Positions 1 to 7,408 of a DNA stretch of 23,804 bases are shown here, one piece after another. Numbering within the stretch: position 1 is the first letter of the stretch; every line of letters starts with the position of its first letter. The translations under genes were made by a program, and so were the position numbers. Below the pieces are notes generated by a model. The model saw only the letters and a program-made list of their open reading frames with translations. It was not told where the DNA came from and made no database searches. The stretch covers positions 1 through 23,804 of the forward strand of contig CAJUID010000044.1 in the NCBI GenBank assembly GCA_910585905.1. Reading direction: 5' to 3'. The stretch is from an uncultured Lachnospiraceae bacterium (GTDB lineage Bacteria > Bacillota > Clostridia > Lachnospirales > Lachnospiraceae).

Positions 1-60
1 AAAAATGCTAAAGCATTTTTGTTGGTGCACCACTATACAGCAAGCAATTTCCTATATCAT

Positions 61-90
61 AAAAAAAGCCTTTAAGAATTATTCTTAAAG
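61..90 (-). terminator. T-box attenuator terminator
   Basis: On the minus strand CTTTAAGAAT pairs with ATTCTTAAAG (70-90), followed by a run of seven T (61-67). It lies directly after the T-box sequence, as expected for the terminator that competes with the antiterminator. Confidence 0.85.
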
Positions 91-361
91 ACGATTATCT
101 CGTGTTACCACTTTAATTTATCCCTGCCTCACAACAGAAACCTTAGCCACTGCGTCTATATTTGATAGATTACAGTGTGACACAGTAACGGGTGTGCCCG
201 TCGCAGCCTTGCAGTACAGATTCGTTTTATCATTTCTGAACTGTTCGGTGCGAAGCTCCAAGACCATCTTCCATCATAGAATATAATTCCCTTTCTCAGC
301 AACCGGGTTCTCTGTAATAAATCCTATCATGTACTCTTCTTTTCGCAGCCTTTTGCAATGT
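61..361 (-). promoter_or_regulatory. T-box riboswitch leader (target gene off the left edge)
   Basis: Read on the minus strand this is a complete T-box leader. Stem I can be folded: TGCGAA/TTCGCA at the base, AAGA/TCTT, then a specifier loop with the loop-E strands AGTA and GAA, then CATGATAG/CTATGATG with one mismatch. The distal part carries GGTTGCTGA. A stem III-like hairpin, ACGGG/CCCGT, lies at 188-201. The T-box itself (minus AAAGTGGTAACACGAG) is at about 99-114 and is followed by the terminator. The triplet directly 3' of the GAA strand (266-268) reads GAT, which would specify aspartate. Reading one base later gives ATG, so the amino acid is not certain. T-boxes sense uncharged tRNA by antitermination upstream of tRNA ligase, amino-acid synthesis or transport genes. 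The regulated gene lies beyond position 1. Confidence 0.88.
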
Positions 362-368
362 TTGTACT

Positions 369-397
369 ATTGTAACTTTAGAAAAAGTTTTTGTCAA
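369..397 (-). promoter_or_regulatory. Promoter of the T-box transcript
   Basis: On the minus strand a consensus -35 TTGACA (392-397) and a -10 TACAAT (369-374) are separated by 17 bases. Transcription would start near 362, just before T-box stem I. It is back to back with the plus-strand promoter at 426-454. Confidence 0.8.
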
Positions 398-425
398 GTT
401 TCTATGATTTTAACTTTCCCAGCGC

Positions 426-454
426 TTGACAAGAAAGCAGCAAAATGTTATGAT
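426..454 (+). promoter_or_regulatory. Promoter of the radical SAM repair operon
   Basis: TTGACA (426-431) and TATGAT (449-454) with 17 bases between them form a near-consensus vegetative promoter. The start would be near 461, inside the first of two LexA-like boxes. The ATG of the first gene is about 50 bases downstream. Confidence 0.82.
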
Positions 455-458
455 ATAT

Positions 459-485
459 CAAACAAATGTTCCGAACAAAAGTTTG
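459..485 (+). promoter_or_regulatory. Two abutting LexA-like (SOS) boxes
   Basis: The Gram-positive LexA/DinR box is CGAAC-N4-GTTCG. Box 2 at 472-485 is CGAACAAAAGTTTG (9 of 10 fixed bases). Box 1 at 459-472 is CAAACAAATGTTCC (8 of 10). They share base 472 and cover the predicted transcription start, where a bound repressor would block initiation. The operon encodes predicted DNA repair proteins, which fits SOS control. The sites are seen in the sequence; LexA binding is inferred. Confidence 0.68.
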
Positions 486-510
486 AACTAGTAGACTGGA
501 GGTACTGCCT

Positions 511-2007
511 ATGATTTTTCAGGAAAATGCAACATTAAAGCAAAAACTGGAAATACTTTCAGATGCCGCAAAATATGATGTTGCCTGTACCTCCAGCGGC
601 GTTGAGCGCAAAGGTAAAAAGGGGCAGATTGGCAATACTATGGCATGCGGTATCTGTCATGCATTTAGTTCAGACGGACGCTGTATCTCACTATTAAAGA
701 TATTATTTACAAACGAATGTATCTATAATTGTAAATACTGCATTAACCGCTGCACCAATGACATCCCAAGAGCCACTTTTACTCCAGAGGAAGTTTGTAC
801 ACTTACTATTGAATTTTACCGGAGAAATTATATCGAAGGACTATTTTTAAGCTCTGGAATTGTAGAATCACCAGATTATACTATGGAATTAATATGCAAA
901 ACTCTCCACGACCTGCGGCGTTTATACCGGTTTAATGGATATATCCACTGCAAGGCGGTACCTGGGGCATCAAAAGAACTCATTGAAACTGCTGGCTGGT
1001 ATGCCGACCGAATGAGCATTAACCTGGAACTACCGACAGCCAGGGGATTACAGGAAATGGCGCCAAACAAAAGCCGCAAAACTATACTGACACCAATGCG
1101 GCAAATTCAAAATGGCATGGCAGAGAGCAGGGCAATGCTTGGCATGAAGGGCGGTAATCAAAGTGCTTACTGGTATACGCAGAAAAGAACAGGGCGTACT
1201 TTACCAGGAGCCGAGATTGCAGCTATTGGAGCAAAAAATCTATTTGCCAGCAGTATAGAGGAAAAATCAACAGAAAAGAATTCTGTATCAAAACAAGAAA
1301 TAACATCAAATACTACAACCGCCCTAAGCCAATGGAATCATATGGATACCAGCAGGGGATTTGTTCCAAGCGGACAGAGCACACAGATGATTATTGGAGC
1401 CACTGGGGAAAGTGACTATGAAATTATGGCAGTTACGGAAGCCCTCTACCAAAAATTTGATCTAAAGAGGGTATTTTACTCAGCATTTATTAATGTGAAC
1501 CATGATACCACCCTTCCGGCTCTGGACGGGCAACCGCCGCTGCGCAGAGAACACCGGCTCTATCAGGCTGACTTTTTGCTGAGGTATTATGGATTTCGGG
1601 CAGATGAATTATTAACTGAAAAAAGACCCTTTTTTAATACGTACCTTGACCCCAAGTGTGACTGGGCATTAAGCCATCTTGAGCACTTTCCGGTTGAGGT
1701 AAATACGGCTGATCTTGATACACTGCTCCGCGTACCGGGGATTGGGACTAAATCTGCCAGCCGAATTGTAAAGGCAAGACAATCAGGCAGTCTTGATTAT
1801 CAAGCATTAAAAGCAATCGGTGTTGTAATGAAAAGGGCAATCTATTTTATCACATGCAATGGGCGTATGATGTACCAGTTCCTAAAAATTGATGAAGATT
1901 ATATTACAAGGAATCTTTTAGAAAATGATAAGGACGTAATGAAGGATTTTGGAGAAAAAGTAACTTATAAACAATTAACATTATTTGAAGACATGGGAAT
2001 GGGGTGA
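511..2007 (+). CDS. Putative DNA modification/repair radical SAM protein (UDG-linked family)
   Basis: A 498-residue radical SAM enzyme. The [4Fe-4S] ligands are in CX3CX2C at C70, C74 and C77 (CIYNCKYC), and the N-terminal stretch carries further cysteines at 46 and 49. The C-terminus has a helix-hairpin-helix DNA-binding motif near residues 405-422 (RVPGIGTKSASRIV). This order matches the TIGR03916-type family, found next to a DUF4130 protein or a uracil-DNA glycosylase and thought to act in DNA repair; its reaction is not known. The ATG follows GGAGG with 8 bases of spacing. An insert rich in Ser, Thr, Lys and Asn at about residues 240-286 makes it longer than the roughly 420 residues I expect for the family. 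It shares a promoter and LexA-like boxes with the next gene, 6 bases downstream. Confidence 0.9.
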   Translation: MIFQENATLKQKLEILSDAAKYDVACTSSGVERKGKKGQIGNTMACGICHAFSSDGRCISLLKILFTNECIYNCKYCINRCTNDIPRATFTPEEVCTLTIEFYRRNYIEGLFLSSGIVESPDYTMELICKTLHDLRRLYRFNGYIHCKAVPGASKELIETAGWYADRMSINLELPTARGLQEMAPNKSRKTILTPMRQIQNGMAESRAMLGMKGGNQSAYWYTQKRTGRTLPGAEIAAIGAKNLFASSIEEKSTEKNSVSKQEITSNTTTALSQWNHMDTSRGFVPSGQSTQMIIGATGESDYEIMAVTEALYQKFDLKRVFYSAFINVNHDTTLPALDGQPPLRREHRLYQADFLLRYYGFRADELLTEKRPFFNTYLDPKCDWALSHLEHFPVEVNTADLDTLLRVPGIGTKSASRIVKARQSGSLDYQALKAIGVVMKRAIYFITCNGRMMYQFLKIDEDYITRNLLENDKDVMKDFGEKVTYKQLTLFEDMGMG

Positions 2008-2013
2008 TACTTC

Positions 2014-2799
2014 ATGGAAAAACCAATCAGAGTTTACCAGTGCGAGGATACGACCGATGGAATTTTAAGCGCTGTATATGATGCTGGCTTATCCGGTTAT
2101 GGCCACGAATTCATCAAAATCCGCCCAATTTCAGATAATCAGATAGAAAATTTAGAGCTTTTTACAGAATATGTACCTGTTGAAACAGACCCACAAAAGA
2201 CTATAAGTGTAATAGAGGCAGTAAGAAATAAAATCTCCAGGGAAGCATATAGCTTTATGATGAATGCAGTTATTTCCGAATTTCCTGACAGGGGGGATGC
2301 CATTTATCAGTTTGTCACATATGGATTTACAATGGGTGCAAAAGTCTGCAACGCATTACAGATACCATGCGTAAAAAGAATATTCGCTATAAAACGCGCA
2401 GTGCAAAATGAAACACACTTTTTTCGGGAATTCCTGCGCTTTCAAGAAGTACAGAAAGACCCTTCCCTTCTTCTGGCTGTAATAGAACCTAAAAACCGTA
2501 TTATCCCACTCTTGACAGAACATTTTGCAGACCGCTTTATAGAAGAATGGTTTATTATCTATGACAAAACACATCTGGAAGCCTCTTTCCACCAAAAAGA
2601 CGGTACATGGGAAGTCCGGCTTCTAACAGAAAAAGAGGCGCTAAAACTAGAAGAATTGACAGAGCAGAAAGAGGATTATGTTGATTTGTGGAAAACATTT
2701 TTCCGTCAAATTGCAATCGCAGAAAGAACCAATAAAAAATTACAGACAAGTATGCTTCCACTCCACTATCGCAAACATATGACAGAATTTCTAGAGTAA
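2014..2799 (+). CDS. DUF4130 / TIGR03915-type DNA metabolism protein, partner of the radical SAM protein
   Basis: A 261-residue protein beginning six bases after the radical SAM gene, with GGGGTGA spanning that gene's stop codon as ribosome site, so the two are probably translated together. The N-terminal half has the pattern of the 'probable DNA metabolism protein' family (YxCEDTTDGILSAVYDA near the start). The C-terminal half fits DUF4130 and ends with the typical basic block containing LQTSMLPLHYRKHMTEFL. In some bacteria this domain is fused to a uracil-DNA glycosylase. No glycosylase gene is visible here. The conserved pairing implies that both proteins act on one damaged-DNA substrate, but the substrate is unknown. 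No signal peptide or membrane segment is seen, so it is cytoplasmic. Confidence 0.87.
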   Translation: MEKPIRVYQCEDTTDGILSAVYDAGLSGYGHEFIKIRPISDNQIENLELFTEYVPVETDPQKTISVIEAVRNKISREAYSFMMNAVISEFPDRGDAIYQFVTYGFTMGAKVCNALQIPCVKRIFAIKRAVQNETHFFREFLRFQEVQKDPSLLLAVIEPKNRIIPLLTEHFADRFIEEWFIIYDKTHLEASFHQKDGTWEVRLLTEKEALKLEELTEQKEDYVDLWKTFFRQIAIAERTNKKLQTSMLPLHYRKHMTEFLE

Positions 2800-2815
2800 A
2801 GGCGTTTTAACACCC

Positions 2816-2841
2816 CTAGAGCATTTTCTAACATGCTCTAG
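2816..2841. terminator. Hairpin between convergent genes
   Basis: CTAGAGCA (2816-2823) and TGCTCTAG (2834-2841) form a perfect 8-bp stem with a 10-base loop. It lies between the stop codons of the DUF4130 gene and the convergent HAD gene. Neither strand has a clear T-run after it, so it may be a weak or factor-assisted terminator for both. Confidence 0.45.
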
Positions 2842-2871
2842 AATTATCCTAATCTTACCTAACAAAACCCG

Positions 2872-3528
2872 CTATTCCACTTTCCCCTCTATGATTGGAA
2901 CCATCTCTTCTGGTTTATGAATCAGATATTCCGGTTTTAAATTACGCAGTGTTTCTTCATCCCGGAACCCCCATGTAACCGAAATACAGTCTAACCCTGC
3001 ATTTGCAGCTGTCGCCCTGTCCACATCAGAATCTCCAACATAAACTGTTTGCCCCTTTTCCACTCGTAAAAGTTTCATTGCCTCAAATACAGAATCTGGT
3101 GCAGGTTTCTTCTGAATACCCTCACGCTCTCCAATAGCAATCTCAATATAATCTGCAAAATAATACTTCGCCAGTTCCTTCACAGCGGCGTCATTTTTAT
3201 TTGATACAATTGCCATAGAAATCCCATGTTCCTTTAAATACTTTAAAAGCTCTAATATCCCACCATAAGGACTCGTCTTAATACGACAATGCGCTGTGTA
3301 ATAACTGCGAAACTCCCGAAGCACGTCTGCCTGAACTGTTTCCTCCGTCCCCTCCGGCACAGCACGCTCTATTAATTTTGCTATTCCGTTGCCCACAAAC
3401 ACCCTCACTTCCTCAAGACTCCGCTTCGGAAAACCATGTGCTGCCATTGCATAATTTACCCCATCTTTTAAATCTTCTAATGTATTTAATAATGTCCCAT
3501 CTAAATCAAATATAACTGCACGATACAT
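2872..3528 (-). CDS. HAD-family hydrolase, phosphoglycolate phosphatase-like
   Basis: A 218-residue soluble HAD phosphatase of the Gph/PGP-like group. Motif I is DLDGT with nucleophile D8 and acid D10. Motif II is the Ser in IVSNK (S109). Motif III is the Lys in KKPAPD (K140/K141), and motif IV is GDSDVD (D166, D170). The helical cap between residues 14 and 85 is typical of cap type C1. Such enzymes dephosphorylate small phosphometabolites, and the substrate cannot be read from sequence. A TTG codon lies just upstream of the ATG at 3526-3528. I chose ATG because GGGGGA then has about 5 bases of spacing, against about 2 for TTG. It is monocistronic and convergent with the repair operon. Confidence 0.88.
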   Translation of the reverse strand: MYRAVIFDLDGTLLNTLEDLKDGVNYAMAAHGFPKRSLEEVRVFVGNGIAKLIERAVPEGTEETVQADVLREFRSYYTAHCRIKTSPYGGILELLKYLKEHGISMAIVSNKNDAAVKELAKYYFADYIEIAIGEREGIQKKPAPDSVFEAMKLLRVEKGQTVYVGDSDVDRATAANAGLDCISVTWGFRDEETLRNLKPEYLIHKPEEMVPIIEGKVE

Positions 3529-3603
3529 CAAAATCCCCCAATCTTAAAGAGCTTCAACAACTATAGTAGGTATTGAAAATTTTATCCACAAACACTCTAA
3601 AAG

Positions 3604-3632
3604 ATATTACAGCATTTTTAATTTTTTTACAA
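3604..3632 (-). promoter_or_regulatory. Promoter of the HAD gene
   Basis: On the minus strand TTGTAA (3627-3632) and TAATAT (3604-3609) are separated by 17 bases, about 70 bases upstream of the HAD start codon. Confidence 0.6.
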
Positions 3633-3846
3633 GATACCCCTTTTCATTCAATCGGGCAACAGCATTTTTTTAGAATTCACAATCAATAAAATAGATAATA
3701 AACTAATAGATTTTATAAATAAGTATATTTACCTTTGCCATAAATGCGCCACGAATAACATTTATATTACTCTATATCATGTTGCACCATGTAAAGCAAT
3801 CATGTAGAATAATGCAAATGAGTATCATCTCACTTATTGTTAGGAT

Positions 3847-3914
3847 TCACGGCCATTCTAGAAAATAATCATCCCCTTTTGGCAAGTCTGGCTATTTTCT
3901 GAAATTAGCCGTGA
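3847..3914 (+). promoter_or_regulatory. Structured element upstream of the GH25 gene
   Basis: Two nested perfect stems occur in the 435-base gap before the muramidase: TCACGGC (3847-3853) with GCCGTGA (3908-3914), and AGAAAATA (3860-3867) with TATTTTCT (3893-3900). The top loop carries CCCCTTTTGGCAAGTCTGGC. The element ends 51 bases before the ATG. It could be an RNA leader or a protein operator. I do not match it to a riboswitch class I know. The rest of 3633-3846 is AT-rich and I see nothing definite in it. Confidence 0.45.
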
Positions 3915-3965
3915 GTAGTAACCACATATTTAAAAATATTAATACACAGAAATGAGGTATATCTT

Positions 3966-5504
3966 ATGAGAAAAAAGGCAATTTTGATTTTATTATCTAC
4001 TGCTATTGCTGCTGGCTTTCTTTTTCTTCCTGCAGCACAACATGCGGCTGCTGGAAGCCAAAAAAAAGCTGCTGAATCCACCAGCCCATACACTGGGACT
4101 TCCTACACCCATGCTGATACTTTTGATGGATTAAATATTTATAATGGCATTGATGTATCCAAATATAATCCAACGGTTGACTGGGAAAAAGTAAAAGCTG
4201 CCGGTACCGATTTTGTATTTGTAAGAGTTGGCTACCGCGGTTATGGAGTATCCGGTACCCTTGCTGCAGACGTTTGTTTTGAGAGCCATGTGGAAGGAGC
4301 ACTTGCTGCTGGCTTAAAAGTTGGGCTTTATTATTACACGGAAGCAATCAACACTGAGGAAGCAATTGAAGAAGCACGGTACTGTATTGAAAAGGCAAAA
4401 GATTATGATATCACGCTGCCTATCGTCTATGATTATGAGACCACAACAGTTGGCGGTGTCAAAACTGGCCGCAAATATAATGCTAAGCTGAGCAAAGCTG
4501 CTGCAACTGCAAACTGCCAGGCATTTTGTGATACCATCCAAGCAGCAGGATATACCCCTATGGTCTACGCCAATAAATATGATCTATCCAATCTCATTGA
4601 CGGTGCTGCCCTTGGCAAATCATACAAAATATGGCTTGCAAACTATACCTCAAAAACTACTTATACTGGTTCCTATGAGTTTTGGCAGTATTCCGAAAAA
4701 GGCAAAGTAGATGGAATTTCTGGCAATGTTGACTGCAATTATTGGTATTCAGACTCTTCCCTCTACGAAGACCCGAATGCTGTCAGCATTTCAAAGGCAA
4801 AGTTTGCCTCTGTTCCTTCCGCTACTTATACTGGGAAAAATATAACTCCTTCTCCTAAACTAACTTTAAATGGAGAAGAACTTGTCAAAGGTACAGACTA
4901 TACCTTGTCATACAGCAATAACCTAAATATTGGTACAGCCACAATCAAAGCGATTGGTAAGGGAAAATATAAAGAGACAAAAAGCATCAGCTTTAAAATT
5001 CTTCCCAAAAAAGTTGCATCCTTTAAGAAAAAATCTGGCACTAATATGATTACGCTTACATGGGTTGCAGACCAGATGGCAGATGGATACCAGATCTGGC
5101 GTAAATCCACTTACAACGGAGAAATGTATGAAAAGGTTAAAACATTTAAATTAGGCACAAAAAATACCTGGAAAAATACTGGATTAGAAAATGACAGAGA
5201 ATATTATTATTCAATCCGTGCATATAAAAAGGTAAATGGCAAAAACTATTTTGGCAATTACACATATTTAACAGCATCAACTCTGCCAGGCAGCAAGAAA
5301 GCTATCATAGGCAAAAAGACAAAACTTTACACAAATCCTACCGTAAAGGGTGAATCCCTGGCTACAATCCCAAAATCGGCAACTGTCACTTATTTGGGCC
5401 GGACTTATGTTACAGACAAAAAAATAGTATACCATATAAAATACATGGCAGATGGACATACTTACTCAGGTTATATCCCGTCTACTATCAAACTTACATT
5501 CTAG
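3966..5504 (+). CDS. Secreted GH25 muramidase with Ig-like, FN3 and SH3-like domains
   Basis: A 512-residue exported cell-wall hydrolase. A signal peptide covers residues 1-30 (basic start, hydrophobic core, AxA-type end). The GH25 domain spans about residues 55-260: D63 lies in GIDVSKYNP, and the catalytic DxE pair is D156/E158 in YDYET. GH25 enzymes cut the MurNAc-GlcNAc bond of peptidoglycan. Next come an Ig-like repeat common in secreted Lachnospiraceae proteins (about 270-342, TYTGKNITPSPKLTLNG), an FN3-like domain (about 345-435) and a C-terminal SH3-like wall-binding domain (about 445-512). The ribosome site is GAGGT, 8-9 bases before the ATG. It is transcribed alone, behind the inverted-repeat element at 3847-3914. 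It may act in wall remodelling or competition. No phage genes are beside it, which argues against an endolysin. Confidence 0.92.
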   Translation: MRKKAILILLSTAIAAGFLFLPAAQHAAAGSQKKAAESTSPYTGTSYTHADTFDGLNIYNGIDVSKYNPTVDWEKVKAAGTDFVFVRVGYRGYGVSGTLAADVCFESHVEGALAAGLKVGLYYYTEAINTEEAIEEARYCIEKAKDYDITLPIVYDYETTTVGGVKTGRKYNAKLSKAAATANCQAFCDTIQAAGYTPMVYANKYDLSNLIDGAALGKSYKIWLANYTSKTTYTGSYEFWQYSEKGKVDGISGNVDCNYWYSDSSLYEDPNAVSISKAKFASVPSATYTGKNITPSPKLTLNGEELVKGTDYTLSYSNNLNIGTATIKAIGKGKYKETKSISFKILPKKVASFKKKSGTNMITLTWVADQMADGYQIWRKSTYNGEMYEKVKTFKLGTKNTWKNTGLENDREYYYSIRAYKKVNGKNYFGNYTYLTASTLPGSKKAIIGKKTKLYTNPTVKGESLATIPKSATVTYLGRTYVTDKKIVYHIKYMADGHTYSGYIPSTIKLTF

Positions 5505-5550
5505 TTTAAATTATTAATTTAATGGCCTGCAGTGCTATACAAACTAAACC

Positions 5551-5583
5551 GTGTTTATAAACTACTTATTATTTATCAAACAC
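5551..5583. terminator. Hairpin between muramidase and MGMT-like genes
   Basis: GTGTTTATAAA (5551-5561) pairs with TTTATCAAACAC (5572-5583), giving 11 bp with one bulged base and a 10-base loop. It sits between two convergent genes. There is no long T-run on either side, so termination is likely but not sure. A shorter AT-only stem, TTAAAT/ATTTAA, follows the muramidase stop codon. Confidence 0.4.
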
Positions 5584-5584
5584 T

Positions 5585-5905
5585 TTAAAATAAGCCGGCA
5601 GGCCATTGAAATTTCTCCATATTAACATGGCCATTTATAAATTCTACTCCCTCCTCCTGCAAAAGCCTGACCTGTTCATTGGAACCACCAAAAGCAAATG
5701 CTGGCGACACCCTACCTTCTTTTGTTACAACACGGTAGCAGGGAATTCCTTTTGGATCTGGATTAACATGGAGAGCATACCCTACCACCCTAGCCCAGCG
5801 GTTATTACCAGCCAAAGCAGCTACCTGTCCATATGTCGCAACATAGCCTTTTGGAATCTGACGGACGATGTCATAAATTTTTTCATACGTATTCTTTTCT
5901 CCCAT
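5585..5905 (-). CDS. MGMT-family DNA-binding protein (alkyltransferase-like)
   Basis: A 106-residue protein made only of the DNA-binding and active-site domain of O6-alkylguanine-DNA alkyltransferases. It lacks the N-terminal ribonuclease-like half. Seen in sequence: the helix-turn-helix region TYGQVAALAG (Y25), the Arg-finger helix WARVVGYAL (R39), and the active-site motif IPCYRVV with C56. Full-length enzymes have PCHRV, while classical alkyltransferase-like proteins replace Cys with Trp. This one keeps the Cys but has Tyr in place of His. It may bind alkylated guanine and signal repair, or transfer alkyl groups weakly. The ATG follows AAGGGA by about 10 bases. It lies downstream of the MFS gene on the same strand with a 107-base gap. 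Confidence 0.85.
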   Translation of the reverse strand: MGEKNTYEKIYDIVRQIPKGYVATYGQVAALAGNNRWARVVGYALHVNPDPKGIPCYRVVTKEGRVSPAFAFGGSNEQVRLLQEEGVEFINGHVNMEKFQWPAGLF

Positions 5906-6012
5906 TTAGCACACATTCCCTTCATATACTAATCACAAACAAACCAAGGTTTATATTGTCTTTAAACATTGTTTACCTTATTTTCTATACCATACATTCT
6001 TGTTGATATTCA

Positions 6013-7191
6013 CTATACTGAAGTCTTTCTTTTGACATACAAACCTGCCAACAAAAGAACCGGAAAAACAGTTCCCACCAAAATTCCATTTCTTAGATTA
6101 TCACCAAATGCACTCGCTGCAAAACCAACAACAGTAGGCCCACTACTACATCCCAAATCCCCCGCAAGGGCTAGCAGTGCAAAAAGTGCCGTGCCACCCC
6201 GCGGTATGGATGCACTGGCAATGCTGAAACTTCCCGGCCACATAATACCGACCGATAATCCGCAAAGACCGCATCCAAGTAAGCTTAGTACCGGATTTGG
6301 TGAAAGCGAGGTCAAAAGGTACGATAAAATGCAGAGAATACAACTTAAAGTCATAAACTTATATAAATCAATCCGGTCGCCAAATTTCCCATAGATTGCC
6401 CTAGAACTTCCCATCATAATAGCAAAGAACATAGGGCCTGCCAAATCTCCAATCGTTTTTGAGACAGACAGCCCTTTTTCTGCAAAAGTAGATGCCCACT
6501 GGCTTACCCCCTGCTCGCTTGCACCGGCGCATACCATAAATATCATCATAATCCAAAAAACTTTATTTTTGCACAATTCCCCTATCTTAAGTCCAGTCTC
6601 TTCCTCATCAATCAGGGGTGCAATCGGCACTTTCGCAAAAGCTATGCTATTTAAAAGCGGAATAATAGCCCAGAGCAAAGCTAGTACCTTCCAGTTTTGT
6701 ATCCCCACGATATAGAAAAAAACAGTAGAAAATAGTACCACTGCTACATGCCCCCAACAATAAAAAGAATGTAGCAGGCTCATAGCCTTTTCCTTATTCT
6801 CCGTTGGGCAGGCTTCTACGATTGGACTTACCAAAACCTCCAGCAAACCCCCGCCTACCGCATAGATAATAACAGAAATCATGATTCCCACAAAAGGTTC
6901 TTGTGTCATTTCCGGCAAAACAGTCAAGCTAATCAAGCCAGCGGCGGCACAAACATGCGCAATAACTGCGGAAATGCGATAGCCAATCCGGTCTACAAAT
7001 GATATAGATATCAAATCAATCACCAATTGCAACATAAAATTAATTGTCACCAATAACGTAATTTGGGTTAAAGGAATCCCATAACTTTTCTGAAAGGTCA
7101 AAAATAAAAGCGGCGCAAAATTATTTACAATTGCCTGCACAACGTATCCAGTAAAACATGCATAAAGTGTTCTGTTATAATGCTGTTTCAT
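6013..7191 (-). CDS. MFS transporter
   Basis: A 392-residue, 12-helix major facilitator superfamily permease. The loop between helices 2 and 3 carries the MFS signature in degenerate form (VDRIGYR). A short charged cytoplasmic loop at about residues 195-210 (IDEEETGLKIGEL) separates the two six-helix halves, and helix 10-11 sequences are rich in Gly and Ser. The overall look resembles FucP-like sugar permeases, but no substrate can be deduced. The ribosome site AGGAGGG lies about 7 bases before the ATG at 7191. It diverges from glgB, with a 450-base region between them. An 8-bp inverted repeat, AATTAGCC/GGCTAATT, at about 7222-7319 lies upstream of the gene and could be an operator. No certain -35/-10 pair was found for this gene. 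Confidence 0.85.
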   Translation of the reverse strand: MKQHYNRTLYACFTGYVVQAIVNNFAPLLFLTFQKSYGIPLTQITLLVTINFMLQLVIDLISISFVDRIGYRISAVIAHVCAAAGLISLTVLPEMTQEPFVGIMISVIIYAVGGGLLEVLVSPIVEACPTENKEKAMSLLHSFYCWGHVAVVLFSTVFFYIVGIQNWKVLALLWAIIPLLNSIAFAKVPIAPLIDEEETGLKIGELCKNKVFWIMMIFMVCAGASEQGVSQWASTFAEKGLSVSKTIGDLAGPMFFAIMMGSSRAIYGKFGDRIDLYKFMTLSCILCILSYLLTSLSPNPVLSLLGCGLCGLSVGIMWPGSFSIASASIPRGGTALFALLALAGDLGCSSGPTVVGFAASAFGDNLRNGILVGTVFPVLLLAGLYVKRKTSV

Positions 7192-7373
7192 ATATATCCC
7201 TCCTTGTATAATAATGATGTCAATTAGCCCTTGTATACACAGCCAAATATAATTAAAAACTTAAATAATTCTTATGTATAACCCATTAATTTTCTGCATA
7301 AGAACCAAGTTGGCTAATTCTACAAAAATTTACCAGATTTTATAAAATTATTCAAGAGCATTCTATCATTTGA

Positions 7374-7402
7374 TTGACTTCTCCCCCTAATTACCGTATA
7401 AT
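7374..7402 (+). promoter_or_regulatory. Promoter of glgB
   Basis: TTGACT (7374-7379) and TATAAT (7397-7402) with 17 bases between form a near-perfect vegetative promoter. Transcription would start near 7409, leaving an untranslated leader of about 230 bases. Confidence 0.85.
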
Positions 7403-7408
7403 GAGAAC

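Noticed and set aside
1..20. Palindrome AAAATGC-TAAA-GCATTTT at the left edge, possible second terminator of the T-box transcript
   Set aside because: It lies at the window edge and the downstream gene is not visible, so its role cannot be judged.
329..514. Open frame of 61 codons on the plus strand before the radical SAM gene
   Set aside because: It overlaps both divergent promoters and the LexA-like boxes, has no ribosome site and no family-like sequence.
3966..5504. GH25 muramidase as a phage endolysin or part of the prophage
   Set aside because: It has a signal peptide and Ig/FN3/SH3 domains, stands alone, and is over 16 kb from the phage genes.
5521..5607. 10-bp perfect inverted repeat AATGGCCTGC / GCAGGCCATT with a 67-base gap
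   Set aside because: One arm is the coding end of the MGMT-like gene and the gap already holds a better hairpin. It could be chance.
5969..6394. 141-codon open frame opposite the MFS transporter gene
   Set aside because: It is the antisense shadow of a clear 12-helix transporter.
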